Below, piece after piece: positions 45,306 to 53,524 of a stretch of 64,000 nt of DNA. This stretch comes from JALYUM01 sp036688685. Lineage in GTDB: Bacteria > Pseudomonadota > Gammaproteobacteria > Burkholderiales > Burkholderiaceae_D. The stretch covers positions 124,001-188,000 of the forward strand of contig NZ_JAQQPS010000012.1 of the NCBI RefSeq assembly GCF_036688685.1, written 5' to 3'. The notes beneath the pieces were generated by a model, which ran no database searches, was not told where the DNA came from, and saw only the letters and a list, made by a program, of their open reading frames with translations. Within the stretch, counting starts at the first letter, position 1, and every line of letters begins with the position of its first letter. The position numbers and the translations under genes are program-made.

Positions 45306-46606
45306 GCAATGGGCTCCCTCTGAACCACGTACTCTGCCTCTGCCTCACGGACAGAACGATGTTGATAGACTTGTTTGTGTTCGAGATACAGGGCCGCGGC
45401 AGCAAGGCGTGCGGACTGCCACAGCAACTTGCCCGTGCGGTTGAACACGCGGCTTGCGGGCAGGCGGTAACACTGATCAGAGAACTCAGGATGAATCTGG
45501 TACTGGCCCAGTTGGCTACTGGCCCCGTCCTGATATCGCCACACGGCGTGCTTGAGCAACAAGCCTACCATCGGTGACAGTTGTGCATTCAACTCAGAAG
45601 CCAAGGACTGTTGCGGAAAGCAGGCCAAACCGAGCCTTGTCAGTATGTCCAGTAGTAGATGGGCCAGCGTGCCACAGCGCACCTCGTCGCCCTCAATGCC
45701 CATCACAGTGACGGAAATTTCGGCGGGTGCAAAAGCGTTTTGGCCTGCAGGTAGCTCCAGCAGTAAACCGCCCCTGTTCTCGGCCCGCCAGGCATCCTGC
45801 GCAAAGGCCAGCATTGCTAGCAAAAGCACCCATGGTTGGGCCAATACCCAGCACATGACGGTCTGGTCATCGGTGATGAAGGGTGCGATGCCCCCTGACA
45901 ATAGCACTTGCTCTGCGGACTTTGCGGCTGCGGTTTTGAATTTCTGATCGTGCGTGGCGGACTCCAGCACGAAGGGCAATGCCAACAGTCGCCCCTTGAC
46001 CCAATTCTGCTGCGCCTGGATGCCGCTGGCGTCCACCTTGGGTAAGGGAGGGGGCGCATCGGCAAACGCGGCCAGCTGTGCGGCAACTGCCAGGATGCGC
46101 ACCAGCGCAGGCGTTGCCGCCGCTTGCTCAAAGCTCATCCCCAGCAATTCCCGTTCAAACGCAGCGTAAGGGCTGGCAGTGAGCATCGCGCTTTCCAAAG
46201 CGGCTTCTACCCAAGAAGCGGCTGGCCCTAGGCCAGAGATCAACCCGACCAGCGGTCCAGAATTGTTCCCCTGAGCCGCCATCTGCCCCGCCTCTTTACA
46301 ACGTGCGGCGGCAAGGGTCAGCCACGCCGCGCGCACGTCCATCTGCTGCGCCAACAGCGCGCAAATCAGTTCGGCATCGCTGGCCAAGGTAGGCCGCACC
46401 CTCAATAAGCGCTGGCTGATGATCCAGCCCACGCTTTTAATTGCACCCTTGACCTCTCCCCGGTCGCCAGCGTCCTCCGCTTCAAGCGGGTGGGCCAGGC
46501 AACGCAACAGCGCCAAGCCGTCGCGCTCATTGGCGACAGCGGCCGTAAAGCCCGTGGCCAGCAAGGTACGCAAACGCAGTATCAAGGCGGACAAGGAGCT
46601 GGCCAT
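45302..46606 (-). CDS. Unknown 434-residue helical protein of the defence operon
   Basis: The ATG at 46606 forms TGATG with the hsdS stop. The product (MASSLSALILRLRTLLATGFTAAVANERDG...) is rich in Ala and Leu, mostly helical, and has no signal peptide, P-loop or nuclease motif that I can see. It may be a structural partner of the 1428-residue ATPase, with which it overlaps by 4 bp. I do not recognise the family. Confidence 0.7.
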   Translation of the reverse strand: MASSLSALILRLRTLLATGFTAAVANERDGLALLRCLAHPLEAEDAGDRGEVKGAIKSVGWIISQRLLRVRPTLASDAELICALLAQQMDVRAAWLTLAAARCKEAGQMAAQGNNSGPLVGLISGLGPAASWVEAALESAMLTASPYAAFERELLGMSFEQAAATPALVRILAVAAQLAAFADAPPPLPKVDASGIQAQQNWVKGRLLALPFVLESATHDQKFKTAAAKSAEQVLLSGGIAPFITDDQTVMCWVLAQPWVLLLAMLAFAQDAWRAENRGGLLLELPAGQNAFAPAEISVTVMGIEGDEVRCGTLAHLLLDILTRLGLACFPQQSLASELNAQLSPMVGLLLKHAVWRYQDGASSQLGQYQIHPEFSDQCYRLPASRVFNRTGKLLWQSARLAAAALYLEHKQVYQHRSVREAEAEYVVQREPIA

Positions 46607-48150
46607 CAATCCACCTCAGCCTGCGAGAGAAAGCGGTAAAGTTCGTCCAGATCGCTGAAAAGCGCTGGCCCTTGTCCATCAACTCGATCGGTCCTCAGAC
46701 GATTCAAAACGCGACGGTCGAGTTGATCGTTACCGGCTTGCAGCGCTTGCTCGGCGGCGATCAGTTCGGCTTCCGTTAGCTGGCCTTCGATAAGGGCTTC
46801 AACGAGGAGCTTGGCGGCATTGGTCAACCGCTGCGATAACTTTACGGCAGCATTGACGTACCGAGCCTGGTCTCCGATCGTTTTCTCAACTTCAGCTTCA
46901 TAACGAGGAATTAGTAGTCGTCCAACTGATGGGTAGTCCAATGCGTCCCGAGTGCCGCCAATCGCCAAGCGATCGACTTGGTACTTAAGAAATCTTGAAT
47001 TGAGCGCCGCACAAACATATCCCGACTCAATGCCATCTTTAATATTGAATCTGACGGAGTGCTGATTGATGTTAACGGGGATATCTTCCTCGGTAACTAG
47101 AGCGGCTGTCCCGGGATAACCTGTAATCGTGAAGATGATGTCGTCGGCCGCACAGCGGCTTCTTGCCAATTCCTCATCCGCCAATTGGTCAATATATACG
47201 GCATCAGACAAATCCAATCGTAGTGGTTTTACGTTTTGGACGCGGGCAAACAGAATTCCTTTATCGAAGTACTGCGCACCTTTTGGCGTCGCTCCGCCAG
47301 CAATCTGCCTAACTCCAACCAATGAACTCAATGGTTCTAAACGCGTGCCATCAGCCTCTGCGCGCTGAATTAAATCTAGCACTACTGGATCGTATTGTTT
47401 GGGATTGATCCGATAGGGATCAAGATCTTCCTTTTTTGCCACCCAGGAAACTCTGGGTGATAGAGGATTTTTCACGAGACCGGAAAAATGCGCATCGAGA
47501 ATGATGTTTAGCGTATTCGCCCAAGCCCGCAGCCGCTCGGCCTGGCGGATTTTATCGCCGATGTATTTTTGGGCAAGCTCAGCTGGCGTGTACAGCGTGA
47601 TGCCTTTTATGTGTTCATTCGACAGATTTAGCTGGCCGGTCGATCCAGAAATTCCGGCCTCGAGAACGCGCTGCCCCCAATAGGTATTGAGGAAGGCACA
47701 GGTGTAATGACTATCAACCGCATCGGTTCGAACAATGAACAAATGGTCATTGGTGTACACCTCCTCATCAGACAGAAAAATTGAGGCACGTCCAATGGTT
47801 CCTGAGCCAGATCGGGTGATGACAATGTCGTCTTTTTGTAACCGCTGTCCCGCGACTTCATCTTTGCTCGCCGGCTGGATGTAACTCAGCTCTTCCAATG
47901 AAACGATCATCTCATTGGTGTTCTTCGGTTTAATACAAAGCAACCCCGCATCGTCCGAGTAAGATGGAGACTTACCTTGGCGAATTGGCCTTTTGCAGAC
48001 ACTTTGCAGAAAGACCCAAGGCTGCGTTTTTATTTTTTCCTTCGCCTTCGTGATTTCTGGGCGATATGTTTGCGCCGTCAGAAAGTCTTGGATCTTGTCT
48101 GGCGTAACCCGGTTGATATGAAAGGCTTCTCGCAAGGTATCTACAGACAT
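46606..48150 (-). CDS. Type I restriction-like specificity subunit (HsdS)
   Basis: The 514-residue protein has two target-recognition halves. The first half ends with YTPAELAQKYIGDKIRQAERLRAWANTLNIIL, a long helix of the kind that joins HsdS domains. The second contains PLSSLVGVRQIAGGATPKGAQYFDKGILFARVQNVK and LLIPRYEAEVEKTIGDQARYVNAAVKLSQRL, a second helix. It should set the DNA sequence that the methylase reads. ATG 48150 gives TGATG with the methylase stop; a GTG directly before it is possible. Confidence 0.85.
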   Translation of the reverse strand: MSVDTLREAFHINRVTPDKIQDFLTAQTYRPEITKAKEKIKTQPWVFLQSVCKRPIRQGKSPSYSDDAGLLCIKPKNTNEMIVSLEELSYIQPASKDEVAGQRLQKDDIVITRSGSGTIGRASIFLSDEEVYTNDHLFIVRTDAVDSHYTCAFLNTYWGQRVLEAGISGSTGQLNLSNEHIKGITLYTPAELAQKYIGDKIRQAERLRAWANTLNIILDAHFSGLVKNPLSPRVSWVAKKEDLDPYRINPKQYDPVVLDLIQRAEADGTRLEPLSSLVGVRQIAGGATPKGAQYFDKGILFARVQNVKPLRLDLSDAVYIDQLADEELARSRCAADDIIFTITGYPGTAALVTEEDIPVNINQHSVRFNIKDGIESGYVCAALNSRFLKYQVDRLAIGGTRDALDYPSVGRLLIPRYEAEVEKTIGDQARYVNAAVKLSQRLTNAAKLLVEALIEGQLTEAELIAAEQALQAGNDQLDRRVLNRLRTDRVDGQGPALFSDLDELYRFLSQAEVD

Positions 48151-50276
48151 CACTCACCCCGCTTATAAGCGCCAACAATCTTGTCGAGGTCATTCGGAAC
48201 GCCCGCCGAGTAATCCTCGATATTGTTTTTCACCACATAGCCCAGCGTTTCGGCCACTGCCATAAACACATCGCCTTGCGGTTCAGGCAGAAACTGCTCG
48301 AGGTGTTCTCTGTTAGCATGGCGTTTTTGCAGGTACAGCACCGAGGTTTTGGCCCCCGTACCCGAGAGCTTGAAGGTATCCGCCGGGAGGGACAGCACCG
48401 CCTTGACGATGGCCTTTCCGCCCACAAACTGGCCGGTTTTCTCGTCCTTAGTGCCCATGATGTACTCGCGCACATAACGTTCGCCGGAGTTACATAGTAC
48501 GCCATCGGGCAACACAATGAGCAGACGGCCACCGGGACGCAACAGTTGCAGGCAGCGGTCGATAAAGAGTACAGCCGGGTCGATAGTGGCACCCACCGGC
48601 TCCCAATTACCCTTTTTATTTGGCTTACTGCCCAGCGCCAAACCGCTGGTGGTGGGGAATAGATTGTAGACCGCCTTTTTGCCGGCGGAGACATTGCGCA
48701 AATCGGTACGGTAGCCTGGCCACTTGGGCGCGCCGTCTTCATCCAGGTCGAGGTCGCCTGTGTCTTCCCACTTCATCTTGAGGTGGTCGTAATAGGCCAC
48801 GTACTCATCAACCACTTTTTCGGTGGGGCGGAAGCCGCCCAGCACTTGCTCCATCTGGGCTTCGTATCGCTCTTTGGATTCCTTGCCTTTTTTGTCGCTG
48901 GTGAACTTGGGCGTACCAAACGGCGGGTTGGTGCAGATGAGGTCAAAGCTGTTCGGCTTGAACGCCTTGGTGGTTAGCGAGTTGTCTGTGTAGAAAATCT
49001 TGGCCTTGGGCGCGCCTTGCAGGGCCATGTTGACGCGGGCCAGCATCACCATGCGTGGGGCCGCATCAGCACCGATAAAGGCGGTGTCGCGCAGGGTTTG
49101 TTTGAGCGCTTTTTTCTGCGCATCACTCATTCCGCCCAAGTGATCGACCACGCTTTCGATGTGGCTGAGCGCCACCGAGCCAAAGCCGAACGAGCCGCAG
49201 GTGGGGTCGCAAAAGCGGAATGCGCCCGCCGTGAGGCGTTCCATGATGGCGTTGTCTTGCTGGATGTCGTGCATGGCAATTTCCAGCATGGCCTGCTTGA
49301 CTGGGTTGGGGGTGAGGTACACGCCCAAACCGCCTTTGGATTCAAAGTTTGCACGCAAAAACACATCGAACACCCGGCCCAGCAAATCGCCCGCCACATC
49401 GGCCAGGGTGCCAATTTCTTTGCCGGCGATCATGCGGCCCTGGTTGTCAGTTACGGCCCCAAGGTCCTGCATCGCCTCCAGCAAGGTACGGTAGTTTTCC
49501 GGCTGCGTCAGGCGCAGGTGGGAGTCGCTGGGGAAGATGGCATTGCGGGTACCGTCGTCGCTGACCACCACATAGTCTTCGTGCGCCTTAAAGGCTTCAA
49601 AGGCTGCCTTGATTTGCTCGACTGCCTTGGCACGGTGCTTAGCCACGTAGTGATGGTCAAACACCTCGCGAAAGCGCTGGGTCTTGCCTTCGTGATCGGT
49701 AAAGCTGAGCTCGTCGCCATGATGGACGCGGAAGGTTTCGAGGAACAGCAACTTGGCCACTTCTTCGATGATGTCGTTCTTATCATTGACGCGATCTTTG
49801 ACGGTCTGGAAGACTTGCTCGTGAAAGGCGTCAAAGCGGTGCATCAGCAGGGTGTAGATGCGCATCGACCAGCGGAAGGTCGGGTCTTTTTCCAGCTTTT
49901 CGTAGTTGCGGATCAATTCGATGGACGGAACCTCGTCCACCGAGTGGGTACCATCGCTGCCATCGACACCAAACAAGCTATAACAGCGGCTGTTTTTGTC
50001 ATCTTGCATGTGCGCAAACACGGGCCAGTCTCCGCTGACGCTGGCCAGCAGCTCGTAAGCCAGTTGATCCAGCTTGTCTGCGCGTGAAGTGTCCCAGTGC
50101 CCCGGTTCCAGTGCAATCAACAACACGGCCGGGGTCTGGTTACCCTGGTCTTCTCCCCAGACCAAACCGGCTTTCACGAAATCGTGATCGCCGTTAAGCG
50201 GGGTGTGCTCGGTGTAATCGCTGTATTTGGCGCGGATGGCTTGGTAGCGTTGATCCAGTGTTTGTTCAGTTGCCAT
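48150..50276 (-). CDS. N6-adenine DNA methyltransferase, type I HsdM-like
   Basis: With start 50276 (MATEQTLDQRYQAIRAKYSDY) it has 708 residues, longer than a standard HsdM by about 200, mostly at the N-terminus. The SAM-binding motif I is FCDPTCGSFGFGSVAL and the catalytic motif IV is NPPFG. The order of motifs is that of gamma-class N6-adenine methylases. It works with the next gene, an HsdS-like subunit. No HsdR-type restriction subunit is in the island, so the methyl mark must be used by other partners to tell self from phage. Confidence 0.88.
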   Translation of the reverse strand: MATEQTLDQRYQAIRAKYSDYTEHTPLNGDHDFVKAGLVWGEDQGNQTPAVLLIALEPGHWDTSRADKLDQLAYELLASVSGDWPVFAHMQDDKNSRCYSLFGVDGSDGTHSVDEVPSIELIRNYEKLEKDPTFRWSMRIYTLLMHRFDAFHEQVFQTVKDRVNDKNDIIEEVAKLLFLETFRVHHGDELSFTDHEGKTQRFREVFDHHYVAKHRAKAVEQIKAAFEAFKAHEDYVVVSDDGTRNAIFPSDSHLRLTQPENYRTLLEAMQDLGAVTDNQGRMIAGKEIGTLADVAGDLLGRVFDVFLRANFESKGGLGVYLTPNPVKQAMLEIAMHDIQQDNAIMERLTAGAFRFCDPTCGSFGFGSVALSHIESVVDHLGGMSDAQKKALKQTLRDTAFIGADAAPRMVMLARVNMALQGAPKAKIFYTDNSLTTKAFKPNSFDLICTNPPFGTPKFTSDKKGKESKERYEAQMEQVLGGFRPTEKVVDEYVAYYDHLKMKWEDTGDLDLDEDGAPKWPGYRTDLRNVSAGKKAVYNLFPTTSGLALGSKPNKKGNWEPVGATIDPAVLFIDRCLQLLRPGGRLLIVLPDGVLCNSGERYVREYIMGTKDEKTGQFVGGKAIVKAVLSLPADTFKLSGTGAKTSVLYLQKRHANREHLEQFLPEPQGDVFMAVAETLGYVVKNNIEDYSAGVPNDLDKIVGAYKRGE

Positions 50277-50302
50277 GGAGTTCTTTTTATCCTGTGTGTA
50301 CG

Positions 50303-50701
50303 TTACGCCAGCTTGAGTAGCGGGCCTTTTAATTCGAGTCGTGCATCGCGTTGTGCGGCACTGCGCAAACTGGTCTCGGTGACAACTAAGCCAGCCGGTA
50401 GTTTGGTGATGAGCTGGGCGAAGGGCATAGGGCGGCCCGCCTTTTGCAGCAGCGCCACCATTTCGTCGGCCAGACTGGGCGTTACTTGGTCTTGCCCAGC
50501 TTTGAGAGACCACACTACTTCACCGCTGGGCAATTCACAGCGTTGCAAGGATGGCGTAGAAGCTAGAAACAGGCTCAGCTGCGCACGACTCCATCCCAGG
50601 TGATGCCATTGCGTGCTGTGGTCCGCCCATAACTGGTCCAGTGTGATGGGACCGGTTTTCATGCTACGTCGGACTGCCGCAAACAAGTCGAGTGTGCTCA
50701 T
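50303..50701 (-). CDS. Small 132-residue protein between WYL regulator and methylase
   Basis: The protein (MSTLDLFAAVRRSMKTGPITLDQLWADHSTQW...) may contain one or two small winged-helix-like units (TPSLADEMVALLQKAGRPMPFAQLITKLP). Its ATG overlaps the stop of the WYL gene as ATGA, and the methylase starts 26 bp later. It may assist regulation or DNA binding. The family is not recognised. Confidence 0.65.
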   Translation of the reverse strand: MSTLDLFAAVRRSMKTGPITLDQLWADHSTQWHHLGWSRAQLSLFLASTPSLQRCELPSGEVVWSLKAGQDQVTPSLADEMVALLQKAGRPMPFAQLITKLPAGLVVTETSLRSAAQRDARLELKGPLLKLA

Positions 50702-51612
50702 ACTTGCGCTCCGCTTTTAGGCTGTGGAGATATCGGGGGGCGGTAGCCCGGCGCAAGCTTCGCGTTTTCGACGCCATACAGGGCCAGCGGGTCGCGGAGC
50801 CAGAGGCGGTAGTGCTCCTCGCTAAGACTGTGGTCGGGCGACGCATCAATGCTCCAGCGCAGCAGCATGTAGCCAGCGACCGCTGCGCGCACACGAATGC
50901 GTATCGAGCCATCGGGCATCCCGTAGTCCATCTTGATGATCTCGGGGCGGGAGATTCGAGGATGCGGCACCAGGTCCAGCTCTACGATCCGTGTCCACTG
51001 AATGTCGGCATCCATCCGCTCGTGCGCCACAGACACTTCATCGAGAATGGTCGGGTTCTGAATGCGTGTGATTACGAAATCACGAAACTCTCCCGACTTA
51101 CGATCAAACGCCCGGACGTGCCAGCGCAGACCTGTATCGACAAGCGCCAACGGCACGATGGCGCGCTCCGACTCTCCACTGCTCATAGATTGATAGCGTA
51201 TTGCCATTGGACGCTTGGCATAGATGGCCCGGCAGATAGGCGCTAACACATCCATCCGAGGGCAACTCAATATTGCTGGGAACTCGCATGGAAGTAGTAA
51301 TCTCGGCTCACCATCCACCCCATCGCCGAAACCCAGCGAGAGCGCCGACAAGACGCGCTGTGGAGGGTGTTCGAAAATAGGGGCAAACTCGCTACTGATC
51401 CGGTAAGTCTTGCTGCTGTTGTCAAAGTCGATATTTTGCGGGGCCAGCTCCCGGTACATTGCTATGTCGCGGGTAGCACCAGCTGGGGCAACACCAAAGC
51501 GAGCGGAAAGATCTGGACGACCAATCTCCCCCATGAAATACAGGCGGAACTCAAGGTAAGTGAGTCTTTCGCATTGAGCCTGGCTCAGGCTTCCGACACG
51601 CTGCGCATGCAT
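50698..51612 (-). CDS. WYL-domain transcriptional regulator (BrxR/CapW-like layout)
   Basis: The 304-residue protein has an N-terminal winged helix (ERLTYLEFRLYFMGEIGRPDLSARFGVAPAGATRDI) and a WYL domain (KRPMAIRYQSMSSGESERAIVPLALVDTGLRWHVRAFDRKSGEFRDFVITRI). A C-terminal WCX-like part with LRWSIDASPDHS follows. Such regulators repress many phage-defence operons and may sense nucleic-acid ligands. It is the first gene of the operon, with GAGGAG 8 bases before the ATG and a clear inverted repeat about 75 bp upstream. Confidence 0.85.
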   Translation of the reverse strand: MHAQRVGSLSQAQCERLTYLEFRLYFMGEIGRPDLSARFGVAPAGATRDIAMYRELAPQNIDFDNSSKTYRISSEFAPIFEHPPQRVLSALSLGFGDGVDGEPRLLLPCEFPAILSCPRMDVLAPICRAIYAKRPMAIRYQSMSSGESERAIVPLALVDTGLRWHVRAFDRKSGEFRDFVITRIQNPTILDEVSVAHERMDADIQWTRIVELDLVPHPRISRPEIIKMDYGMPDGSIRIRVRAAVAGYMLLRWSIDASPDHSLSEEHYRLWLRDPLALYGVENAKLAPGYRPPISPQPKSGAQV

Positions 51613-51655
51613 AAAAATCGCTCCTCATTCATGGGACGCAACGAAAAGACCAAAT

Positions 51656-52036
51656 CTACACTGCATTCCGCTCATTGTTAAGCCAATATATCATCAAATT
51701 GATCAGATGATACATTTGCATTTCTCTAAATGCAATTGATTTCTGGTTTGCATTTCCGCATGACTGCGCTGATTGGTAATGTCCTAGCGAACCATATCGT
51801 TTCCGGCGCACCAGCCCGAATCGATGGATTCCTAACACATACATGATTTTCATGGCTGACCCCAGCCAAAGCCCGAGACCCCTGCGCATGTTTGCGAGCC
51901 TTGTACCCAGACACAGAAAAAGGAAATTCCAAATGATGGACATGACAGCAAAACCGACCTGGCAGTGGTCAAGCAAGAACGCCAACTCACCTTTCTCCAG
52001 TTCGCGAACAAATAGTGCAGGCGCAATCGTTATCAA
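51656..52036 (-). pseudogene. Possible remnant of a LysE-like membrane protein
   Basis: The frame contains FAVMSIIWNFLFLCLGTRLANMRRGLGLWLGSAMKIMYVLGIHRFGL, which resembles the last two membrane helices of LysE/RhtB exporters. The rest of the frame does not fit, and it runs across the likely operator of the defence operon. I read it as a decayed fragment at most. Confidence 0.3.
51685..51716. promoter_or_regulatory. Inverted repeat, likely operator of the defence operon
   Basis: Arms AATATATCATC and GATGATACATT match in 10 of 11 positions around a 10-base centre that holds TGATCA. The inner TATCATC-N10-GATGATA is perfect. It lies 73-104 bp upstream of the WYL gene ATG. WYL regulators of defence operons bind such repeats, so self-repression of the whole operon from here is likely. 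Confidence 0.65.
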
Positions 52037-52784
52037 ACAAACCCGCTGCCGCGCAGCCTCGATTTAGCCGTCTCGCTCAAGTACCGGCGCTGACCTACCC
52101 GCAATCACGCACCCCGACGCAAATTGAGTCCCCATGACCGCGAAGTTATTCGGTTTTTCGCCTTCTGAAGGATCAAGATACATCAGGATATCAACGTCAC
52201 AAAGACAAACCCCTCTGATAAATCCCCGACGATTCCAGAATCTTCGACGCTCGCCAACGCGCCCATGCAGGATACCGCGGCCTCACAATCGTTCTGGCTG
52301 CGCAAGGACTGTACAGCCCCAAGGTGGGCGCGCGTACCGAAGGCAGCATCACCGACAACGCGCTTGCTCACAATGAACGTTAACAGCTTGTCGTCGCCGT
52401 CACCGGCAACAATGGCGGCGGCTACTTCAGCAAAGAACATTTTGACATTTCCAAGATCGAACCGTGCCTGGACACGACAGCGTCCGCCAAGCTCCTCCCC
52501 TCGAGAAACTTGAAGGAAGCGTTCGTCAGTCGCAGCAGTAATAACGCCGGCTTTCTGGTCGCAGGGCTGCGCAGGAAGGTTTGCTAGCAGCAGCGCCCGA
52601 ATCAGAAATGCAGTATGTTCGATCTAGGGATTGATCTGCATGGAAAAAAACGATGCTCGCCGAAGCCGGAAAGCTGATTGAGGTCGGTATTGTTGGCGCA
52701 GACCGAAAACTGACCCGGTCGGGCGCGTCCGAAAGTGGGCCCAGAACGATTGAGCATAGCTCTCAGCACTCATCGTCAGAGTTG
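52037..52784. other. Decayed DNA between the defence operon and the recombination stubs
   Basis: No intact gene is seen. One plus-strand frame reads RGLTIVLAAQGLYSPKVGARTEGSITDNALAHNE, then after a stop GGGYFSKEHFDISKIEPCLDT and a further 35 residues to TAG at 52585-52587. This looks like a broken coding sequence that I cannot name. Some other short frames are present without motifs. Confidence 0.35.
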
Positions 52785-52935
52785 TGTTTCATTAGACTGA
52801 AAGAAGTGTTGTCGATCTGCGGAAAATCCAGAAGCAGCGTGTATGCTTCGATCAAGAAGGGCGATTTTCCGGCACCGATCAAGGTCGGTGGGCGCTCTTC
52901 AGAATGGGTAAAGGCAGCTGACAATGCCTGCGACG
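52785..52935 (+). pseudogene. AlpA-like excisionase/regulator stub
   Basis: The plus frame contains FIRLKEVLSICGKSRSSVYASIKKGDFPAPIKVGGRSSEWVKAA, a typical AlpA-family helix-turn-helix as found next to integrases of P4-like islands. The frame starts with unrelated residues at 52653 and beyond residue 98 runs into the antisense of an integrase stub. The gene is cut at its 3' end. AlpA proteins control integrase expression or excision. Confidence 0.65.
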
Positions 52936-53125
52936 TCCTGGCGTCGTCGCGCGCGGCGATGGGGTCAACGCCGCCAACCAGACGCCGGCACGCCTGGGCC
53001 TTCTCGCGTGCCACCGCCAAGCTGAGGGTGTGCAGGGGCCCCAGTCCAATTTCACTGCGCTTGCCGGCCATGCTAAATCTGAAAATCCAGCTCTTCGAAA
53101 AAGAGCTTGATATCTGCAGGTACAA
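52936..53125 (-). pseudogene. Tyrosine integrase stub (arm-binding DUF4102 domain)
   Basis: The minus frame reads YLQISSSFSKSWIFRFSMAGKRSEIGLGPLHTLSLAVAREKA, then GGVDPIAARDDAR. This is the N-terminal arm-type DNA-binding domain of P4-like integrases. It then fuses directly to the antisense of the AlpA stub, so the core-binding and catalytic domains are deleted. It faces away from the tRNA, as expected for the integrase of this island. Confidence 0.75.
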
Positions 53126-53296
53126 GCCGGTACCGTCGCCATGATAGCCATGGCTGGCTGAGCGAGTTGATCATTACGACTGAGAGATGATTTACACGAC
53201 GCGAAATAGGCCTTACCCACCATTCTCCCCCCACGCAATGGTGGATATTGTGGGACGCCGAAAGACGTCGTTTTTTGTTTTTCGCCTGTGATGGTC

Positions 53297-53322
53297 GAAA
53301 AAAAAGCCCCCTTTCGGGAGCT
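53297..53322 (-). terminator. Terminator behind tRNA-Ser, brought by the island
   Basis: On the minus strand AAGCTCCCGAAAGGGGGCTT, followed by a T-run, forms a hairpin with one mismatch pair. It lies 15 bases behind the tRNA 3' end. A different terminator stands behind the copied tRNA end at 34137-34172, which fits replacement of the tRNA's downstream flank by the island. Confidence 0.8.
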
Positions 53323-53337
53323 TCTCTTTCTAATACT

Positions 53338-53430
53338 TGGCGGAGACGGTGAGATTCGAACTCACGATACAGGTATAAGCCGTATGCATCCTTAGCAGGG
53401 ATGTGCCTTCGGCCACTCGGCCACGTCTCC
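53338..53430 (-). tRNA. tRNA-Ser (GCU)
   Basis: The minus strand gives a 93-base tRNA with acceptor GGAGACG...CGTCTCC and encoded CCA. It has a long variable arm typical of tRNA-Ser, GTTCGAATC in the T arm, and anticodon GCU in CTGCTAA. Its 3' end is the attachment site of the island to its left. Confidence 0.96.
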
Positions 53431-53524
53431 TTTCAGTCCAGCAAATTTCGCCAGCGCTGAGAGCAAGAATCATAGCGGCTCGCGTTCATCAGGTCAAGGA
53501 AGCGCGCCGAAAAAATGCCAAAAT

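Larger units (their letters stand above)
34192..53337. mobile_element. Genomic island inserted at tRNA-Ser(GCU), carrying a defence operon
   Basis: The island is bounded by the 14-bp tRNA-end repeat on the left and the intact tRNA on the right. Next to the tRNA lie an integrase N-terminal stub and an AlpA-like stub, the usual recombination module of P4-like islands, now broken. The cargo is twelve minus-strand genes. The base and codon make-up is visibly more AT-rich than in the flanking nar, nrd and lysC genes, most of all at 34-41 kb. With no working integrase the island is probably fixed in place. Confidence 0.8.

Noticed and set aside
46606..50276. A standard type I restriction-modification system
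   Set aside because: There is no HsdR gene anywhere in the window; the downstream ATPases lack the HsdR helicase-nuclease layout.
34342..51612. The defence operon as a standard BREX or Pgl system
   Set aside because: No PglZ-type alkaline phosphatase and no BrxL/BrxA-like genes are present, and the methylase is HsdM-like with a separate HsdS.
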